From Flavobacteriales bacterium (lineage in GTDB: Bacteria > Bacteroidota > Bacteroidia > CAIKAF01): a DNA stretch of 64,000 nt. The DNA lies in the NCBI GenBank assembly GCA_025451235.1, contig JANWKT010000008.1, positions 248,001 through 312,000 on the forward strand, given 5' to 3'. Each line of letters starts with the position of its first letter. Position 1 is the stretch's first letter. This document shows, piece by piece, positions 24,798 through 34,149 of this stretch. The notes beneath the pieces were generated by a model. It had not been told where the DNA came from and made no database searches. It saw only the letters and a program-made list of their open reading frames with translations. Position numbers and translations under genes: made by a program.

Positions 24798-25481
24798 TTA
24801 TTTTCCATCAATGGCAACAATTCCTGCTACCATTTCCATTTCGTTGAGGTATATATCGGCGTTGGCCGAACCTTTTAAATCTTTTCTGTAGATGGTTACT
24901 TGTTTATGTTCGTAACCTGGGGCCGTAATAGTAAGCTGGATCACCTCGGGCAATTCCTGGCTATTCGCTTTAATAAGTATATTCCCCTTTGTATCCGACA
25001 TATAAGTTCCCAGCCCCTCTATTTTGATCCATCCATTATAGACCCTCTGGTCTGAATTTATCTTGAATAACCTCAAAGTAAATTCATAACCGCTGGTGGT
25101 GCCTGGTTCGGTTTTCATGGGTTCTTTCTCGGGCTTGAATACGCTGTGGTGCTCCCTTGGGTCTAGGTTTCCATGAATGGTCTCAGAATATCCGGGGGCT
25201 ATGCTTACCAAACCAGCAATTAGCATGGCGGCAATGGCTGGCCAATTGGATTTTCGCCGGGGGAGATGCATGACCATAGGTTGGGCCAATTGGGCTTTAT
25301 AAAATCTTCCGCAGGAATTTGTATTTTTTAAAAGATATTGGATAATGTCTTCATCCTTCATATTGGAGAAGTCGATCACTACTTTGTTGCAGGCCCCGCA
25401 ATGCCGGCCTTGATGGGTTGGCATCATCTGTTCCCAATTTTCTGAACATTGGAACGATAGGCTAACACTGTATTTCTTCAT
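24798..25481 (-). CDS. Four-cysteine-domain membrane protein, array member 1 (first)
   Basis: A 227-residue paralogue at the promoter-proximal end of the array. C12, C28, C31 (GRHCGACN) and the CG of NSCGRF; VVIDFSNMKDEDI between; basic PRRKS before the helix (WPAIAAMLIAGLVSI). The outer part lacks a clear KSxSIxR motif (REHHSVFKPEK instead) and ends with a transthyretin-like domain (INSDQRVYNGWIKIEGLG, MSDTKGNILIKANSQELP, TITAPGYEHKQV). A weak -7 box TATATTTC (one mismatch) lies at 25493-25500, upstream of which is a repeat-rich 100-base stretch. Confidence 0.82.
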   Translation of the reverse strand: MKKYSVSLSFQCSENWEQMMPTHQGRHCGACNKVVIDFSNMKDEDIIQYLLKNTNSCGRFYKAQLAQPMVMHLPRRKSNWPAIAAMLIAGLVSIAPGYSETIHGNLDPREHHSVFKPEKEPMKTEPGTTSGYEFTLRLFKINSDQRVYNGWIKIEGLGTYMSDTKGNILIKANSQELPEVIQLTITAPGYEHKQVTIYRKDLKGSANADIYLNEMEMVAGIVAIDGK

Positions 25482-25541
25482 GGTGCTACGTGGAAATATA
25501 GAGTATTTACACGCAGAAGTTCAAGAGGTTCAAAGTTTCAG

Positions 25542-25591
25542 GTTCAAAGTTCAATTTTTTCAGGGCCAATAAAGGACCTTGAACGTTGAAC
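25542..25591. repeat. Inverted GTTCAA repeat upstream of the array
   Basis: GTTCAAAGTTCAA (25542-25554) and TTGAACGTTGAAC (25579-25591) pair at 12 of 13 positions. The right arm with its flank, CCTTGAACGTTGAACG, matches CCTTGAACATCGAACG at 8578-8593, so this is a dispersed intergenic repeat. It lies between the array promoter and the DUF2911 gene. Confidence 0.6.
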
Positions 25592-25630
25592 GGGAAACCC
25601 TGAACTCCGGATAGGGGCTGTTTATGCCTA

Positions 25631-26497
25631 TTATTTTGTCTTACCTCCCTTGTTACCCTGGTTTAACTTGGCTTGCCATTCCTTGATGCTTTCCTCATTC
25701 ATTTTTACGTAGGCGCCATCATCATCGGCCTGAGCCAGCGATTTACTTTTTTCAGCCGTAGCGATGGCTCCCTGGTAATCCAAAAGTTTGGCCTGGATCA
25801 ATGATTTTACACGTAGGATCCAATATTTCTCTCCACCGATCTCCAACGATTTATTTACCCAGTCCAGTGCTTGTTTGCTATCCCTATCGGTTTCGTAATA
25901 ATAACGTGCTGCCTGGTAATAACTGCTGGCCGAAGGATTTAGAGCTGTTTGGATATTCTTCATTACTTTATCATCCACCGATACTTCAATTTTAAAAGCT
26001 ATCCGGGTATTTTCCCATAACATTTCCACATCGGCCGAAGTATTTGTAAGGTTCCCGAAATTGAAGGTAAATGTTTCGGTAAATTGATTGGTTGCAGGTG
26101 TAACCGTAAATCTTACCGCATCCTCCTCCTGTTTATATCCACTGGTGCCACTTAAATCAACCGCTTTGTTGATAATAATGGTCCATTCTTTTTCCGTTGG
26201 AATGGTAAAGAGTGAATAATCCCCTTTCCCAATCTTCTTTCCTCCAATGGTCACCGAATCAGATATGCTGAATTTTACCGATCGGTTGGCACCCGTTCTC
26301 CACATTTCGCCATAGGGCACCACATCCCCAAACACTTTTCGGCCTTTGGCACTTGGACGTGAATAGGTGATGCTCACATCGGTTAAACCCACTTTTTGGG
26401 TAATGGTACCCAGGGGACTGGGTTGAGGCATGGATATTTGTGCTTGTAATCCATTTATCAATAGATATAGGGAGCAAATAATTAGAACTTTCTTCAT
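25631..26497 (-). CDS. DUF2911-family exported protein
   Basis: A 288-residue secreted protein. A signal peptide (about 1-20, NGLQAQ) precedes a DUF2911 domain (about 22-180) with the family pattern LTDVSITYSRPSAKGRKVFG, VPYGEMWRTGANRS and KGDYSLFTIP. A C-terminal TPR-like helical region (about 185-280: SSYYQAARYYYE, ALDWVNKSLEIGG, QGAIATAEKSKSLA) follows, which is the usual architecture in Bacteroidota. The biochemical role of DUF2911 is unknown. It is transcribed divergently from the TonB-dependent receptor gene, so they may share regulation. Confidence 0.88.
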   Translation of the reverse strand: MKKVLIICSLYLLINGLQAQISMPQPSPLGTITQKVGLTDVSITYSRPSAKGRKVFGDVVPYGEMWRTGANRSVKFSISDSVTIGGKKIGKGDYSLFTIPTEKEWTIIINKAVDLSGTSGYKQEEDAVRFTVTPATNQFTETFTFNFGNLTNTSADVEMLWENTRIAFKIEVSVDDKVMKNIQTALNPSASSYYQAARYYYETDRDSKQALDWVNKSLEIGGEKYWILRVKSLIQAKLLDYQGAIATAEKSKSLAQADDDGAYVKMNEESIKEWQAKLNQGNKGGKTK

Positions 26498-26556
26498 GGC
26501 TATTATTAATTTTAGGCTGTAAATGTAATCATGTAGATCTTCTTGTTAATGGCTTT

Positions 26557-28923
26557 ATGAAAAAATTGGGATTTTTTTTCGTTTTTATTTTCAGCTTGTT
26601 AGCCCAGCAAGCCCATAGCCAGTTTAGTCAAAGCATTATTGGGGAAATTGTTGACAAGGAAAGCAAGGCAGCTTTACAAGGTGCCATTATCGTAGTATTG
26701 GGCACTGATCCCCAGGTATCCACTTCCTCTGATTTTGACGGAAAATTTCAATTGAAGGAGGTTAAATATGGGAAATACGATATACAGGTTACCTATATAG
26801 GCTATGAAACTATTATTATCCCACAGGTAACGGTAGGGGCAGGGAAAGAAACCAACCTCCATGTTGAATTGACCGAATCTATCAATGAACTGAAGGAAGC
26901 CAATGTGGTGGCCAAACAGGACAAGGATAAACCGATCAACGAAATGTCGACGGTAAGTGTAAGGACTTTTTCAGTAGAGGAAACCCAGCGGTATTCAGCC
27001 AGTTTCAATGATCCTGCACGGATGTCCCTATCTTTTGCGGGTATATCTACCAGCAATGATGCCAGCAATGAGATCATTGTTAGGGGAAACAGTTCACGTG
27101 GATTGCTATGGAGAATAGAAGGTATTGAGATCCCTAATCCCAATCATTTTAGCAGTGGAGAAGGATCTACGGGTGGAGGTATATCTATTTTAAGTTCCCA
27201 GGTATTGGATAATAGTGATTTTATGACCGGGGCTTTTTCTGCAGATTATGGAAATGCTTTATCAGGAGTTTTTGATATTAAATTCAGAAAAGGGAATTAT
27301 AAAAAACGGCATTATGCATTTCAATTTGGTGTTTTGGGTGCACAAGTAATGCTCGAGGGACCTTTTAGTAAAAAGTATGACGGGAGTTATTTGATCAACT
27401 ATCGTTATTCCACTTTGCAATTGTTTAATTTATTGGGATTACCTATTGTAGATAATGGCCAGGTTCCCGTTTTCCAGGATCTTTCCTTCAACTTTAATTT
27501 CCCTATGAAGAAAGCAGGTGTACTTTCATTTTGGGGAATTGGAGGTAACAATACAGCAGGTGAGATTGCCGTAAAAGATTCATTGTCCTGGAGCGAAAGA
27601 AGGGAACGCTTCGAAGATGACAGGATATCATGGGTGGCAGCTACGGGGATTACCCATACCTATGGTTTTAAAAACAATAAAACCTATCTAAAGAATATTA
27701 TTTCATTTTCATACGAGAACAATGCTTATGGTTTGGATTCGCTGGATAATAATTATGTGTTACAAAAAGCCTATTACGAAAAATATGAATATTATGCCAT
27801 TAGGTCACATAGTTTTGTAAATCATAAATTCAATGCCCAAAATACCATTAAAGCGGGGGTATATTATAGCCATTTATTTTTCGATATTTTTTCGGAAGGC
27901 TTACGATTCGATATGAATAAGGTGGCCACTTTTTTTGATGATGATGGAAGTGGAGGGTTGTTGCAGGGGTATTTTAACTGGAAATACAAAGCCACCAATA
28001 AGGTGGAAATGGTTACCGGTTTACATGTGCTTTATTTCTTGTTTAACAATTCTTATAGTATTGAACCACGATGGGCGGTTAAATATAAACTACATCCAAA
28101 ACATTCCCTTTCATTAGGTGCAGGTATTCATAGCAGAGTAGAACCTATTTCTACCTATATGAGCAGGGTGCAGACAGATTCCGTAACTTTTACGCAACCT
28201 AATATTAATCTTGACTTAAGTAAATCCATACATGTGGTAGGGGGATACGATTGGTCTTTCTATGATAACTTCCGCTTCAAAACGGAGGTGTATTTTCAGT
28301 ACCTCTACAATGTACCTGTTGATAACGATAGTGGAAGCATTATTTCAGCATTGAACCTCAGCTCAGGCTATACAGATAAAACTTTTATCAATAAAGGACT
28401 TGGCAGGAATTATGGAGTGGAAATTACACTGGAAAAGTTTTTATCCAAAAATTATTTTTTCCTGTTCACTGCGTCTGTTTTCAATTCAGAATATACCATG
28501 GGGGATGATGTATGGAGGTCGACCCGCTTTAATGGCAATTATATGTTCAATTGGTTAGGAGGGTATGAAATTAAGTTTGGGAAAAAGAAAGTCCATTCCC
28601 TGGCTATTAATACCCGCATCATCTGGCGTGGAGGAAACCGCTATAACCCTATCGACCTGGCAGCTTCGCAGGCCCAAGGAAGGCAGGTGGAAGTAGAAGG
28701 GGAGGCCTTTACTGAAAAATTACCTGATTATTTTAGGTGGGACGCTTCTGTATTACTAAAGTTCAATTTTAATAAATGGGCATTTGGTATTTCACTTGAT
28801 GTACAAAATGTAATTAACCGGAAGAATATCAACAGTTATGTTTTTGATCCTTACATCAATGATATTCGCACGAATTATATGTTCGGTATTATGCCGGTAT
28901 TCAATTTCAAGTTTGAGTTTTAA
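26557..28923 (+). CDS. TonB-dependent outer-membrane receptor with CarboxypepD-regulatory-like domain
   Basis: A 788-residue outer-membrane protein. Signal peptide (about 1-21), then a CarboxypepD_reg-like domain (about 25-110: GEIVDKESKAALQGAIIVV, GYETIIIPQV), a plug domain (about 130-245: RVRG-like EIIVRGNSSRGLLWRIEGI, IPNPNHFSSGEGSTGGGISIL, GAFSADYGNALSGVFDIKFRKG) and a C-terminal beta-barrel ending in aromatic FEF. It should take up a ligand using TonB energy. No SusD partner follows, so it is not a classical polysaccharide utilisation pair; iron-complex, peptide or other substrates are possible. Its stop overlaps the convergent gene by four bases. Confidence 0.9.
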   Translation: MKKLGFFFVFIFSLLAQQAHSQFSQSIIGEIVDKESKAALQGAIIVVLGTDPQVSTSSDFDGKFQLKEVKYGKYDIQVTYIGYETIIIPQVTVGAGKETNLHVELTESINELKEANVVAKQDKDKPINEMSTVSVRTFSVEETQRYSASFNDPARMSLSFAGISTSNDASNEIIVRGNSSRGLLWRIEGIEIPNPNHFSSGEGSTGGGISILSSQVLDNSDFMTGAFSADYGNALSGVFDIKFRKGNYKKRHYAFQFGVLGAQVMLEGPFSKKYDGSYLINYRYSTLQLFNLLGLPIVDNGQVPVFQDLSFNFNFPMKKAGVLSFWGIGGNNTAGEIAVKDSLSWSERRERFEDDRISWVAATGITHTYGFKNNKTYLKNIISFSYENNAYGLDSLDNNYVLQKAYYEKYEYYAIRSHSFVNHKFNAQNTIKAGVYYSHLFFDIFSEGLRFDMNKVATFFDDDGSGGLLQGYFNWKYKATNKVEMVTGLHVLYFLFNNSYSIEPRWAVKYKLHPKHSLSLGAGIHSRVEPISTYMSRVQTDSVTFTQPNINLDLSKSIHVVGGYDWSFYDNFRFKTEVYFQYLYNVPVDNDSGSIISALNLSSGYTDKTFINKGLGRNYGVEITLEKFLSKNYFFLFTASVFNSEYTMGDDVWRSTRFNGNYMFNWLGGYEIKFGKKKVHSLAINTRIIWRGGNRYNPIDLAASQAQGRQVEVEGEAFTEKLPDYFRWDASVLLKFNFNKWAFGISLDVQNVINRKNINSYVFDPYINDIRTNYMFGIMPVFNFKFEF

Positions 28924-29528
28924 TAATTGAGCCGGGCTAATCCCCAGTTTTTTAGTAATTCTTCAGCCGTGGATAAATGAATCTTTTCAAATGTATTTTT
29001 ATCAGTATGATAAAGTTCACAGTTGAAACCCAAAGAGAAGTTTTTAAATTTACCCTCTTGCTTATAAACATAAGTAACAGTGATCGCATCTCTTTCTCCT
29101 AAGATGTAACATCTATAATAAAGCAATAGCTCCTCTGTGGATGGGTAGGGGCCTAAAGGATGAAGAGCATAATATTGGCTATCCGCCTTTGTATTGCGAT
29201 TTCCGAAATAATAATCTTCCTCGGCAAGCATCTCTTTGTCTGTAAAGTAAATTTTCTTACCATCGTAATAGCCAAAATTGCGATGGGTGGCTGTTGAGTC
29301 TATCCATGAAACAGGATTAACATAATAAGTACCTTTAATAATGGTGCGATTGATAGTATCATTGGCATGATGATACTTGGTGAAATTTTGTTTAATGATG
29401 GGGATACCGAGTTTCATTCGGTTGTTATTTAATTTAATTCCGAAAGGTTCATCAATTTGAGCAGATATAAATGAAAAATGAAGCCAGAAAAATGATAAGC
29501 AAAATATCGGTTTTAGGTTATTAATCAT
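28920..29528 (-). CDS. Exported protein of unknown function
   Basis: A 202-residue protein that I do not recognise. The N terminus (MINNLKPIFCLSFFWLHFSFISA) looks like a signal peptide with cleavage near residue 24. The mature part is rich in Tyr and Asn with alternating strands (KIYFTDKEMLAEEDYYFGN, AITVTYVYKQEGKF), suggesting a beta-rich periplasmic or outer-membrane-associated domain. It converges with and overlaps the receptor gene by four bases; a functional link is not implied. Confidence 0.68.
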   Translation of the reverse strand: MINNLKPIFCLSFFWLHFSFISAQIDEPFGIKLNNNRMKLGIPIIKQNFTKYHHANDTINRTIIKGTYYVNPVSWIDSTATHRNFGYYDGKKIYFTDKEMLAEEDYYFGNRNTKADSQYYALHPLGPYPSTEELLLYYRCYILGERDAITVTYVYKQEGKFKNFSLGFNCELYHTDKNTFEKIHLSTAEELLKNWGLARLNY

Positions 29529-29595
29529 ATCAAATGGCTATGGTAAAAAAAAGCGCCCATCAAGGACGCTCCGAAAATAATATATTATATTTTTA

Positions 29596-30465
29596 TTAAA
29601 TACTTACCGCACCCATTACCAAGGATACCCTAATAGGGCAGATGAGAACAGGAGAATTTGATTTATCAGTTACTTGTTGAGCATAAGGGCCTGAAAATAA
29701 ATTGGCTAGAGATTTTTCATGGGAACTCATGATGACCAATAAGTCTGTTTTATCTTCGGAGGCATGCTTTACAAGGTCCGATACTTCATTTTTAGAAGAG
29801 ATTATTTTATCCTGATAGGCTTTCACCTTCATCTGTATATACTGGGATGCCTGGCGCATAATGGCTTGCATATGTTTAGCAGAATCATTATCCGTATGCA
29901 TTTGCAAACCAATTACAGAAACTTTGGCTTCGTATGCGCTGGCCATCAATGAAACATAGGGTAGCTTCTCCCTGGTATGGAAAGTCTCGTCCAATGGAGT
30001 GGTAATCATCTTATACTCTTTAACTTGCTGACCTTCTTTGACAACCAGCAAAGGTACATTCAGTGAATCTACGATGCGGTAGGCATGAGAACCATCAAAA
30101 AATCCGTCTCTTCCTTTACCACCGATTCCTAGTACGATGATTGAATTAGCTTTTTGATCGGATAACTGACTAACGGCTCTGCTCCATTTAGTTTCGGTAA
30201 CTACACATTCAATTTTGTTGAAGGTATAGATCTGTTTTACGTGCTCATTGAGTCTTTCTTTGGCTAATGCCTCGAATTCAACGTATTTAGTGCCTCTGTA
30301 TTGAAGGCATTGGGAAGAATAACTGTCCATCACGCTCAATAGCGTAAGGTCTGCCCGGAACTTCTTCGCAATCGATATTGCGTGTTCCAGTGCATTTTTG
30401 GCTGAGTTTGAGAAATCAAAGGGTAAAATTACATGTTTGATCTCTATATTTGTATTTCCTGACAT
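29596..30465 (-). CDS. Tandem-domain universal stress protein
   Basis: A 289-residue cytoplasmic protein with two UspA domains (about 8-146 and 150-282). The first starts KHVILPFDFSNSAKNALEHAISIAKKF and has a nucleotide-loop-like GIGGKGRDGFFDGSHAYRI; the second ends in SSHEKSLANLFSGPYAQQVTDKSNSPVLIC, a G-x-x-A-type loop. Usp proteins bind ATP or related nucleotides and support survival under starvation or oxidative stress. Bacteroidota commonly encode such double-domain forms. It is monocistronic and divergent from dtd. Confidence 0.9.
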   Translation of the reverse strand: MSGNTNIEIKHVILPFDFSNSAKNALEHAISIAKKFRADLTLLSVMDSYSSQCLQYRGTKYVEFEALAKERLNEHVKQIYTFNKIECVVTETKWSRAVSQLSDQKANSIIVLGIGGKGRDGFFDGSHAYRIVDSLNVPLLVVKEGQQVKEYKMITTPLDETFHTREKLPYVSLMASAYEAKVSVIGLQMHTDNDSAKHMQAIMRQASQYIQMKVKAYQDKIISSKNEVSDLVKHASEDKTDLLVIMSSHEKSLANLFSGPYAQQVTDKSNSPVLICPIRVSLVMGAVSI

Positions 30466-30566
30466 GGGGCTTGGATTTTGCTACTAAATTAGATGTTAAA
30501 GATAAGAGCAAGGTTGCATCTTAACAATTGTTATCAACCTTTTTCTGTTTATATAAACGAATAAAA

Positions 30567-31022
30567 ATGAGAATTGTTTTACAAAGGGTTTCAGAGGCTT
30601 CTGTAACGATAAAGGGAGCGGTAAAATCTAAAATTAAGAAAGGTTTAGTTGTTTTTGTCGGAATTGAGGAAGATGATACACTAGAGGACGTTCAGTACCT
30701 GTCATTTAAAATCTCCAGAATGCGTATTTTTAGTGATAAAGAGGGCAAAATGAACCTCTCACTGGCGGACCTTTTGGATGCAAAAGTACTCGTGATCTCC
30801 CAGTTTACGTTGTATGCCAGCACTAAAAAGGGTAACAGGCCCTCCTTTACCGGAGCCGCCAAACCGGAATTTGCCAAATTGATGTACGAAATGTTTTGTA
30901 TGGAACTTGAAAAAGACTGTGGTAGTAAGGTATTTACAGGTACTTTCGCCGCCGATATGAAGGTGGCTCTGATCAATGATGGACCCGTAACCATTGTAAT
31001 GGATTCTAAAATGAAGGAATAA
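30567..31022 (+). CDS. dtd: D-aminoacyl-tRNA deacylase
   Basis: A 151-residue cytoplasmic proofreading enzyme that hydrolyses D-amino acids (and glycine mischarged on tRNA-Ala) from tRNA. Family signatures are all visible: N-terminal MRIVLQRVSEASV, the active-site SQFTLYA segment, RPSFTGAA, and the C-terminal cross-subunit Gly-Pro motif in NDGPVTIVMDS. The ATG at 30567 gives the canonical N terminus. It overlaps the MazG-like gene by one base (TAATG), indicating translational coupling. Confidence 0.95.
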   Translation: MRIVLQRVSEASVTIKGAVKSKIKKGLVVFVGIEEDDTLEDVQYLSFKISRMRIFSDKEGKMNLSLADLLDAKVLVISQFTLYASTKKGNRPSFTGAAKPEFAKLMYEMFCMELEKDCGSKVFTGTFAADMKVALINDGPVTIVMDSKMKE

Positions 31023-31348
31023 TGACAATAGAATTAGCGCAGGAAAAAGTGGATCTATGGATCAAAGAACATGGCGTAAGATATTTTAGCGAACTAACCA
31101 ATATGGCTATTCTTACCGAAGAAGTGGGGGAGTTGGCCCGCATCATGGCCCGAACTTATGGAGACCAATCTTTTAAAAAACAGGAGCAGCCGGGCTCTTT
31201 AAGCGATGAAATGGCCGATGTACTCTGGGTTTTGCTCTGTCTGGCCAATCAAACAGGTGTTAATTTAACCGTAGCATTGGAAGAAAATCTGAAAAAGAAA
31301 ACAGATAGAGATCATGACCGTCATAAAAGCAATGAAAAATTAAAGTAA
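31022..31348 (+). CDS. MazG-like nucleotide pyrophosphohydrolase
   Basis: A 108-residue all-alpha NTP pyrophosphohydrolase of the MazG/iMazG type. Metal-binding residues are in EEVGELAR (E33, E34, E37) and in SDEMADVLWVLLCLAN (E63, D66), the usual ExxE...ExxD pattern. Such enzymes hydrolyse noncanonical or excess nucleoside triphosphates. It starts within the stop codon of dtd, so the two translation-quality or housekeeping genes form an operon, an arrangement I believe is common in Bacteroidota. Confidence 0.88.
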   Translation: MTIELAQEKVDLWIKEHGVRYFSELTNMAILTEEVGELARIMARTYGDQSFKKQEQPGSLSDEMADVLWVLLCLANQTGVNLTVALEENLKKKTDRDHDRHKSNEKLK

Positions 31349-31352
31349 AAAT

Positions 31353-31360
31353 TATCTTTG
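31353..31360 (+). promoter_or_regulatory. Predicted -7 box before the RimK-like gene
   Basis: TATCTTTG matches TAnnTTTG exactly in the gap between the MazG-like and RimK-like genes, implying a leader of about 45 bases. Confidence 0.5.
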
Positions 31361-31412
31361 TTGCCCGAATTTAAATATATTTAATTAATTATAACCGGCC
31401 CCCGACTCATCT

Positions 31413-32321
31413 ATGCACATAGCTATCCTGTCAAGGAACTCCCATTTATATTCTACCAAAAGATTGGTGGAAGAAGGATTAACACGAGGTCATAAAACCG
31501 AAGTGGTGGATCATTTAAAGTGCAATATTGTTATTGAGAAAAAGAATCCACGCATATTTTATAAAAACCGTTACTTAGATGATGTAGATGCAATCATTCC
31601 CCGAATTGGAGCCTCTGTAACATTTTATGGTTCTGCAGTTGCACGTCAGTTCGAAATGCGTAAAGTATTTACGGCCAATGAAAGTCAGGCCATTATTCGT
31701 AGCCGTGATAAATTGAGAAGTCTGCAAATATTATCAAGGGCCTCCATTGGATTGCCGAAAACAGTTTTTACCAATTATTCAACAAATGTAGAAGAGATCT
31801 TTTCGGAGATTGGAAGTTTTCCTTTGATCATAAAATTATTGGAGGGGACCCAAGGTATTGGGGTGGTACTCGCTGAAAATAAAAATGCCGCCTCGTCGGT
31901 GATCGAATCTTTTCATGGATTAAAAGCCAGGATCATTGTGCAAGAGTTTATCAAAGAAGCAAAGGGAGCCGACATCAGGGCTTTTGTGGTGGATGGGAGA
32001 GTAGTAGGTGCAATGAAGAGACAAGCCAAAGAAGGAGAGTTCAGAAGTAATTTACATAGAGGTGGAAAAGCAGAGGTCATTAAATTATCAAGAGAAGAAA
32101 AAGAAATTGCCATAGCAGCCGCTAAAGCTTTAGGCCTGGGAGTGGCTGGGGTGGATATGTTACAATCTAAACGTGGACCTTTGGTAATGGAGGTAAATTC
32201 TTCCCCCGGACTGGAAGGAATTGAAAAAGCCACCGGAATTAATATTGCCGGAAAAATTATTGAATATCTCGAGAAAAATGTCTACCGCAATAAAGTTCAA
32301 AAAGACAAGGTGAATGCATAA
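31413..32321 (+). CDS. rimK: RimK-family ATP-grasp ligase
   Basis: A 302-residue ATP-grasp enzyme. RimK adds glutamate residues to the C terminus of ribosomal protein S6; relatives make other alpha-amino-acid amide bonds. N-terminal [22 protein letters not shown], the ATP-grasp core ([48 protein letters not shown]) and the metal-binding [13 protein letters not shown] all match RimK itself rather than lysine-biosynthesis relatives. No S6 gene or retropepsin-like partner is adjacent. The family call is strong, S6 as substrate is inferred. Confidence 0.9.
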   Translation: MHIAILSRNSHLYSTKRLVEEGLTRGHKTEVVDHLKCNIVIEKKNPRIFYKNRYLDDVDAIIPRIGASVTFYGSAVARQFEMRKVFTANESQAIIRSRDKLRSLQILSRASIGLPKTVFTNYSTNVEEIFSEIGSFPLIIKLLEGTQGIGVVLAENKNAASSVIESFHGLKARIIVQEFIKEAKGADIRAFVVDGRVVGAMKRQAKEGEFRSNLHRGGKAEVIKLSREEKEIAIAAAKALGLGVAGVDMLQSKRGPLVMEVNSSPGLEGIEKATGINIAGKIIEYLEKNVYRNKVQKDKVNA

Positions 32322-32410
32322 TAAGTTTAAATGAAGAATCAAGGCTGCATATTAAAGAACACTTCGGATCCCAATTCTCCCGAATTACGAATTACTAATT
32401 ACCAACTACC

Positions 32411-33109
32411 ATGACTGCAGTCATTACAGGTGCTACTCAGGGAATTGGGAAAGCTATAGCAGAGAGATTCGCCCAGGCAGGTTTTGATCTTTTTATTACA
32501 GCCCGCAGCAATGCTGACCTGATCGCTTTAAAAAATGAATGGGAACCCCGCTTTAAAATAAAAGTATTTATGAAGGTGGCCGATTTTGGTAAAAAATCGG
32601 ATGTGGTCCTTTTTGCAGAATACATAAAATCAAATACTAAAAGCGTAGATGTATTAGTTAATAATGTAGGTCAATATATGGTTGGGAATTTATTTGAAAA
32701 CCCAGCGGATAAATTAGTGGAGCAATTAAATGTAAACCTCATGTCGGCCCATTACCTTACTTCAGCTTTAATGCCCGTATTTCAAGCTCAGAAAAAAGGA
32801 CATATTTTTACTCTTGGCAGTTTATTAAGCGTTCGCTTAAGAGAATCTGCTGCCAACTATACTATTTCCAAGCATGCATTGAGGACCTGGCACCAGTTAC
32901 TCTTTGAGTATGCCCGTGAGCATAAAGTCAAAGCAACCATGGTATTGCCCTCCTCTACGATCACTGCGTCGTGGGGCGACCAGCCCAACGAGGAGGAATT
33001 TATTCAACCGGAACATGTTGCCGAAGCCATCTTTGATTGTTATAACCTATCTGGTGCTGCAGTAGTAGATGAGATCTCCATAAAAACCATTTCAAAAAAA
33101 TTGGAATAG
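32411..33109 (+). CDS. Short-chain dehydrogenase/reductase
   Basis: A 232-residue NAD(P)-dependent oxidoreductase of the SDR family. The cofactor motif TGATQGIGKA is near the N terminus, ITARS suggests NADPH preference through the Arg, NNVGQY replaces the usual NNAG, and the catalytic Ser is in LGSLLS with YTISK giving the YxxxK pair. The substrate cannot be predicted. It lies eleven bases before trmB, so the two are probably co-transcribed. Slightly shorter than typical (about 245). Confidence 0.88.
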   Translation: MTAVITGATQGIGKAIAERFAQAGFDLFITARSNADLIALKNEWEPRFKIKVFMKVADFGKKSDVVLFAEYIKSNTKSVDVLVNNVGQYMVGNLFENPADKLVEQLNVNLMSAHYLTSALMPVFQAQKKGHIFTLGSLLSVRLRESAANYTISKHALRTWHQLLFEYAREHKVKATMVLPSSTITASWGDQPNEEEFIQPEHVAEAIFDCYNLSGAAVVDEISIKTISKKLE

Positions 33110-33120
33110 TTGATACCTAT

Positions 33121-33795
33121 ATGGGAAAGAACAAATTAAAAAGGTTTGCTGAAAATGCCACCTTCGACCATGTATTTCAACCGGTGCAGAAGGAATTGGT
33201 GGAGGTTGATCATGAGATGAAAGGTAAGTGGCATTCATTTTTTAAGAACGACCATCCGATTACATTGGAACTTGGCTGCGGAGGTGGCGAATATACGGTT
33301 GACTTGGCCAAAAGATATCCTGAAAGAAATTATATAGGCATTGATATCAAAGGAGCCAGGTTATGGAAAGGGGCCCGTATAGCCTACGATGAAAAGCTCA
33401 CCAACATTGCTTTTATTCGAACACGTATCCATAATATTACTTCTTTTTTCAATCAGGAGGATGGAATAGACGAATTATGGATCACTTTTCCAGATCCTCA
33501 GCCCAGGGAAGGAAAATCAAAAAAGAGATTGACCTCTCTTGCCCTTCTTGAAAAATACAGGGAATTTGCTCATAAGAATTGTATTGTCCACTTAAAAACG
33601 GACAGCCGTTTTCTTTTTGATTATACCCTACATGAGGTAATTAAAGCCGAAGGTCTAAAATTGCATACGATGAGTGAAGACGTGTACCAAGATTATAACT
33701 CCGGACCTTTGGTGGAGGTGCAAACTTTTTACGAGAAAATATGGTTGAAGGATGGATTAAAGATCCATTACTTGCAATTTACACTTTTCCCTTAG
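33121..33795 (+). CDS. trmB: tRNA (guanine(46)-N7)-methyltransferase
   Basis: A 224-residue SAM-dependent methyltransferase that makes m7G46 in tRNA variable loops. The SAM-binding motif LELGCGGGEYTVDLA lies at 49-63, NYIGIDIKGARLWKGA follows, and the family-specific FPDPQPREGKSKKR motif sits at about 122-135. The C-terminal YEKIWLKDGLKIHYLQF region also matches Bacteroidota TrmB. It probably shares a transcript with the SDR gene upstream. Confidence 0.95.
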   Translation: MGKNKLKRFAENATFDHVFQPVQKELVEVDHEMKGKWHSFFKNDHPITLELGCGGGEYTVDLAKRYPERNYIGIDIKGARLWKGARIAYDEKLTNIAFIRTRIHNITSFFNQEDGIDELWITFPDPQPREGKSKKRLTSLALLEKYREFAHKNCIVHLKTDSRFLFDYTLHEVIKAEGLKLHTMSEDVYQDYNSGPLVEVQTFYEKIWLKDGLKIHYLQFTLFP

Positions 33796-33801
33796 CGCTG
33801 A

Positions 33802-34149
33802 TCATGCAAATGCGTTTACCAGCAATACAGTAAAGCCAGACACCGCAGTTAATCCATGCAGAATTGCCAGCCATTTGGGCAGAGGTTTGCCTTTGCCGGT
33901 GATGTCTTTTATCAGTAGAATAAGACCTCCGATCGCGGCCAGAACAAATAACACAATACTGGCAATAAACATCCTGTCATGGTTAATGGTATATACAATA
34001 AGTATTACCAACGCAACAGCAGCTGCCGGCCCATGAAGGAAGGCAATGGCTTTGGGTGTTGATTTGCTGCGCAAAACATAAGAAAGGAGGATAAGCCCCA
34101 GCAGGGCAGCCAGTGAAAATAATCCTATAATAATATAGAGCGTTTCCAT
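33802..34149 (-). CDS. Small four-helix membrane protein
   Basis: A 115-residue hydrophobic protein with four predicted helices (about 4-26, 36-54, 60-82, 92-112) and short loops. Two similar halves are visible (KAIAFLHGPAAAVALVILIVY and KWLAILHGLTAVSGFTVLLVN), implying an internal duplication with a conserved LHG motif. Function unknown. It converges with trmB, leaving six bases between stops. Confidence 0.75.
   Translation of the reverse strand: METLYIIIGLFSLAALLGLILLSYVLRSKSTPKAIAFLHGPAAAVALVILIVYTINHDRMFIASIVLFVLAAIGGLILLIKDITGKGKPLPKWLAILHGLTAVSGFTVLLVNAFA

Noticed and set aside
19787-25481. Array genes as classical ECF anti-sigma factors
   Set aside because: The His-x3-Cys-x2-Cys motif is not in the canonical arrangement and no sigma factor gene is adjacent; kept only as an analogy.
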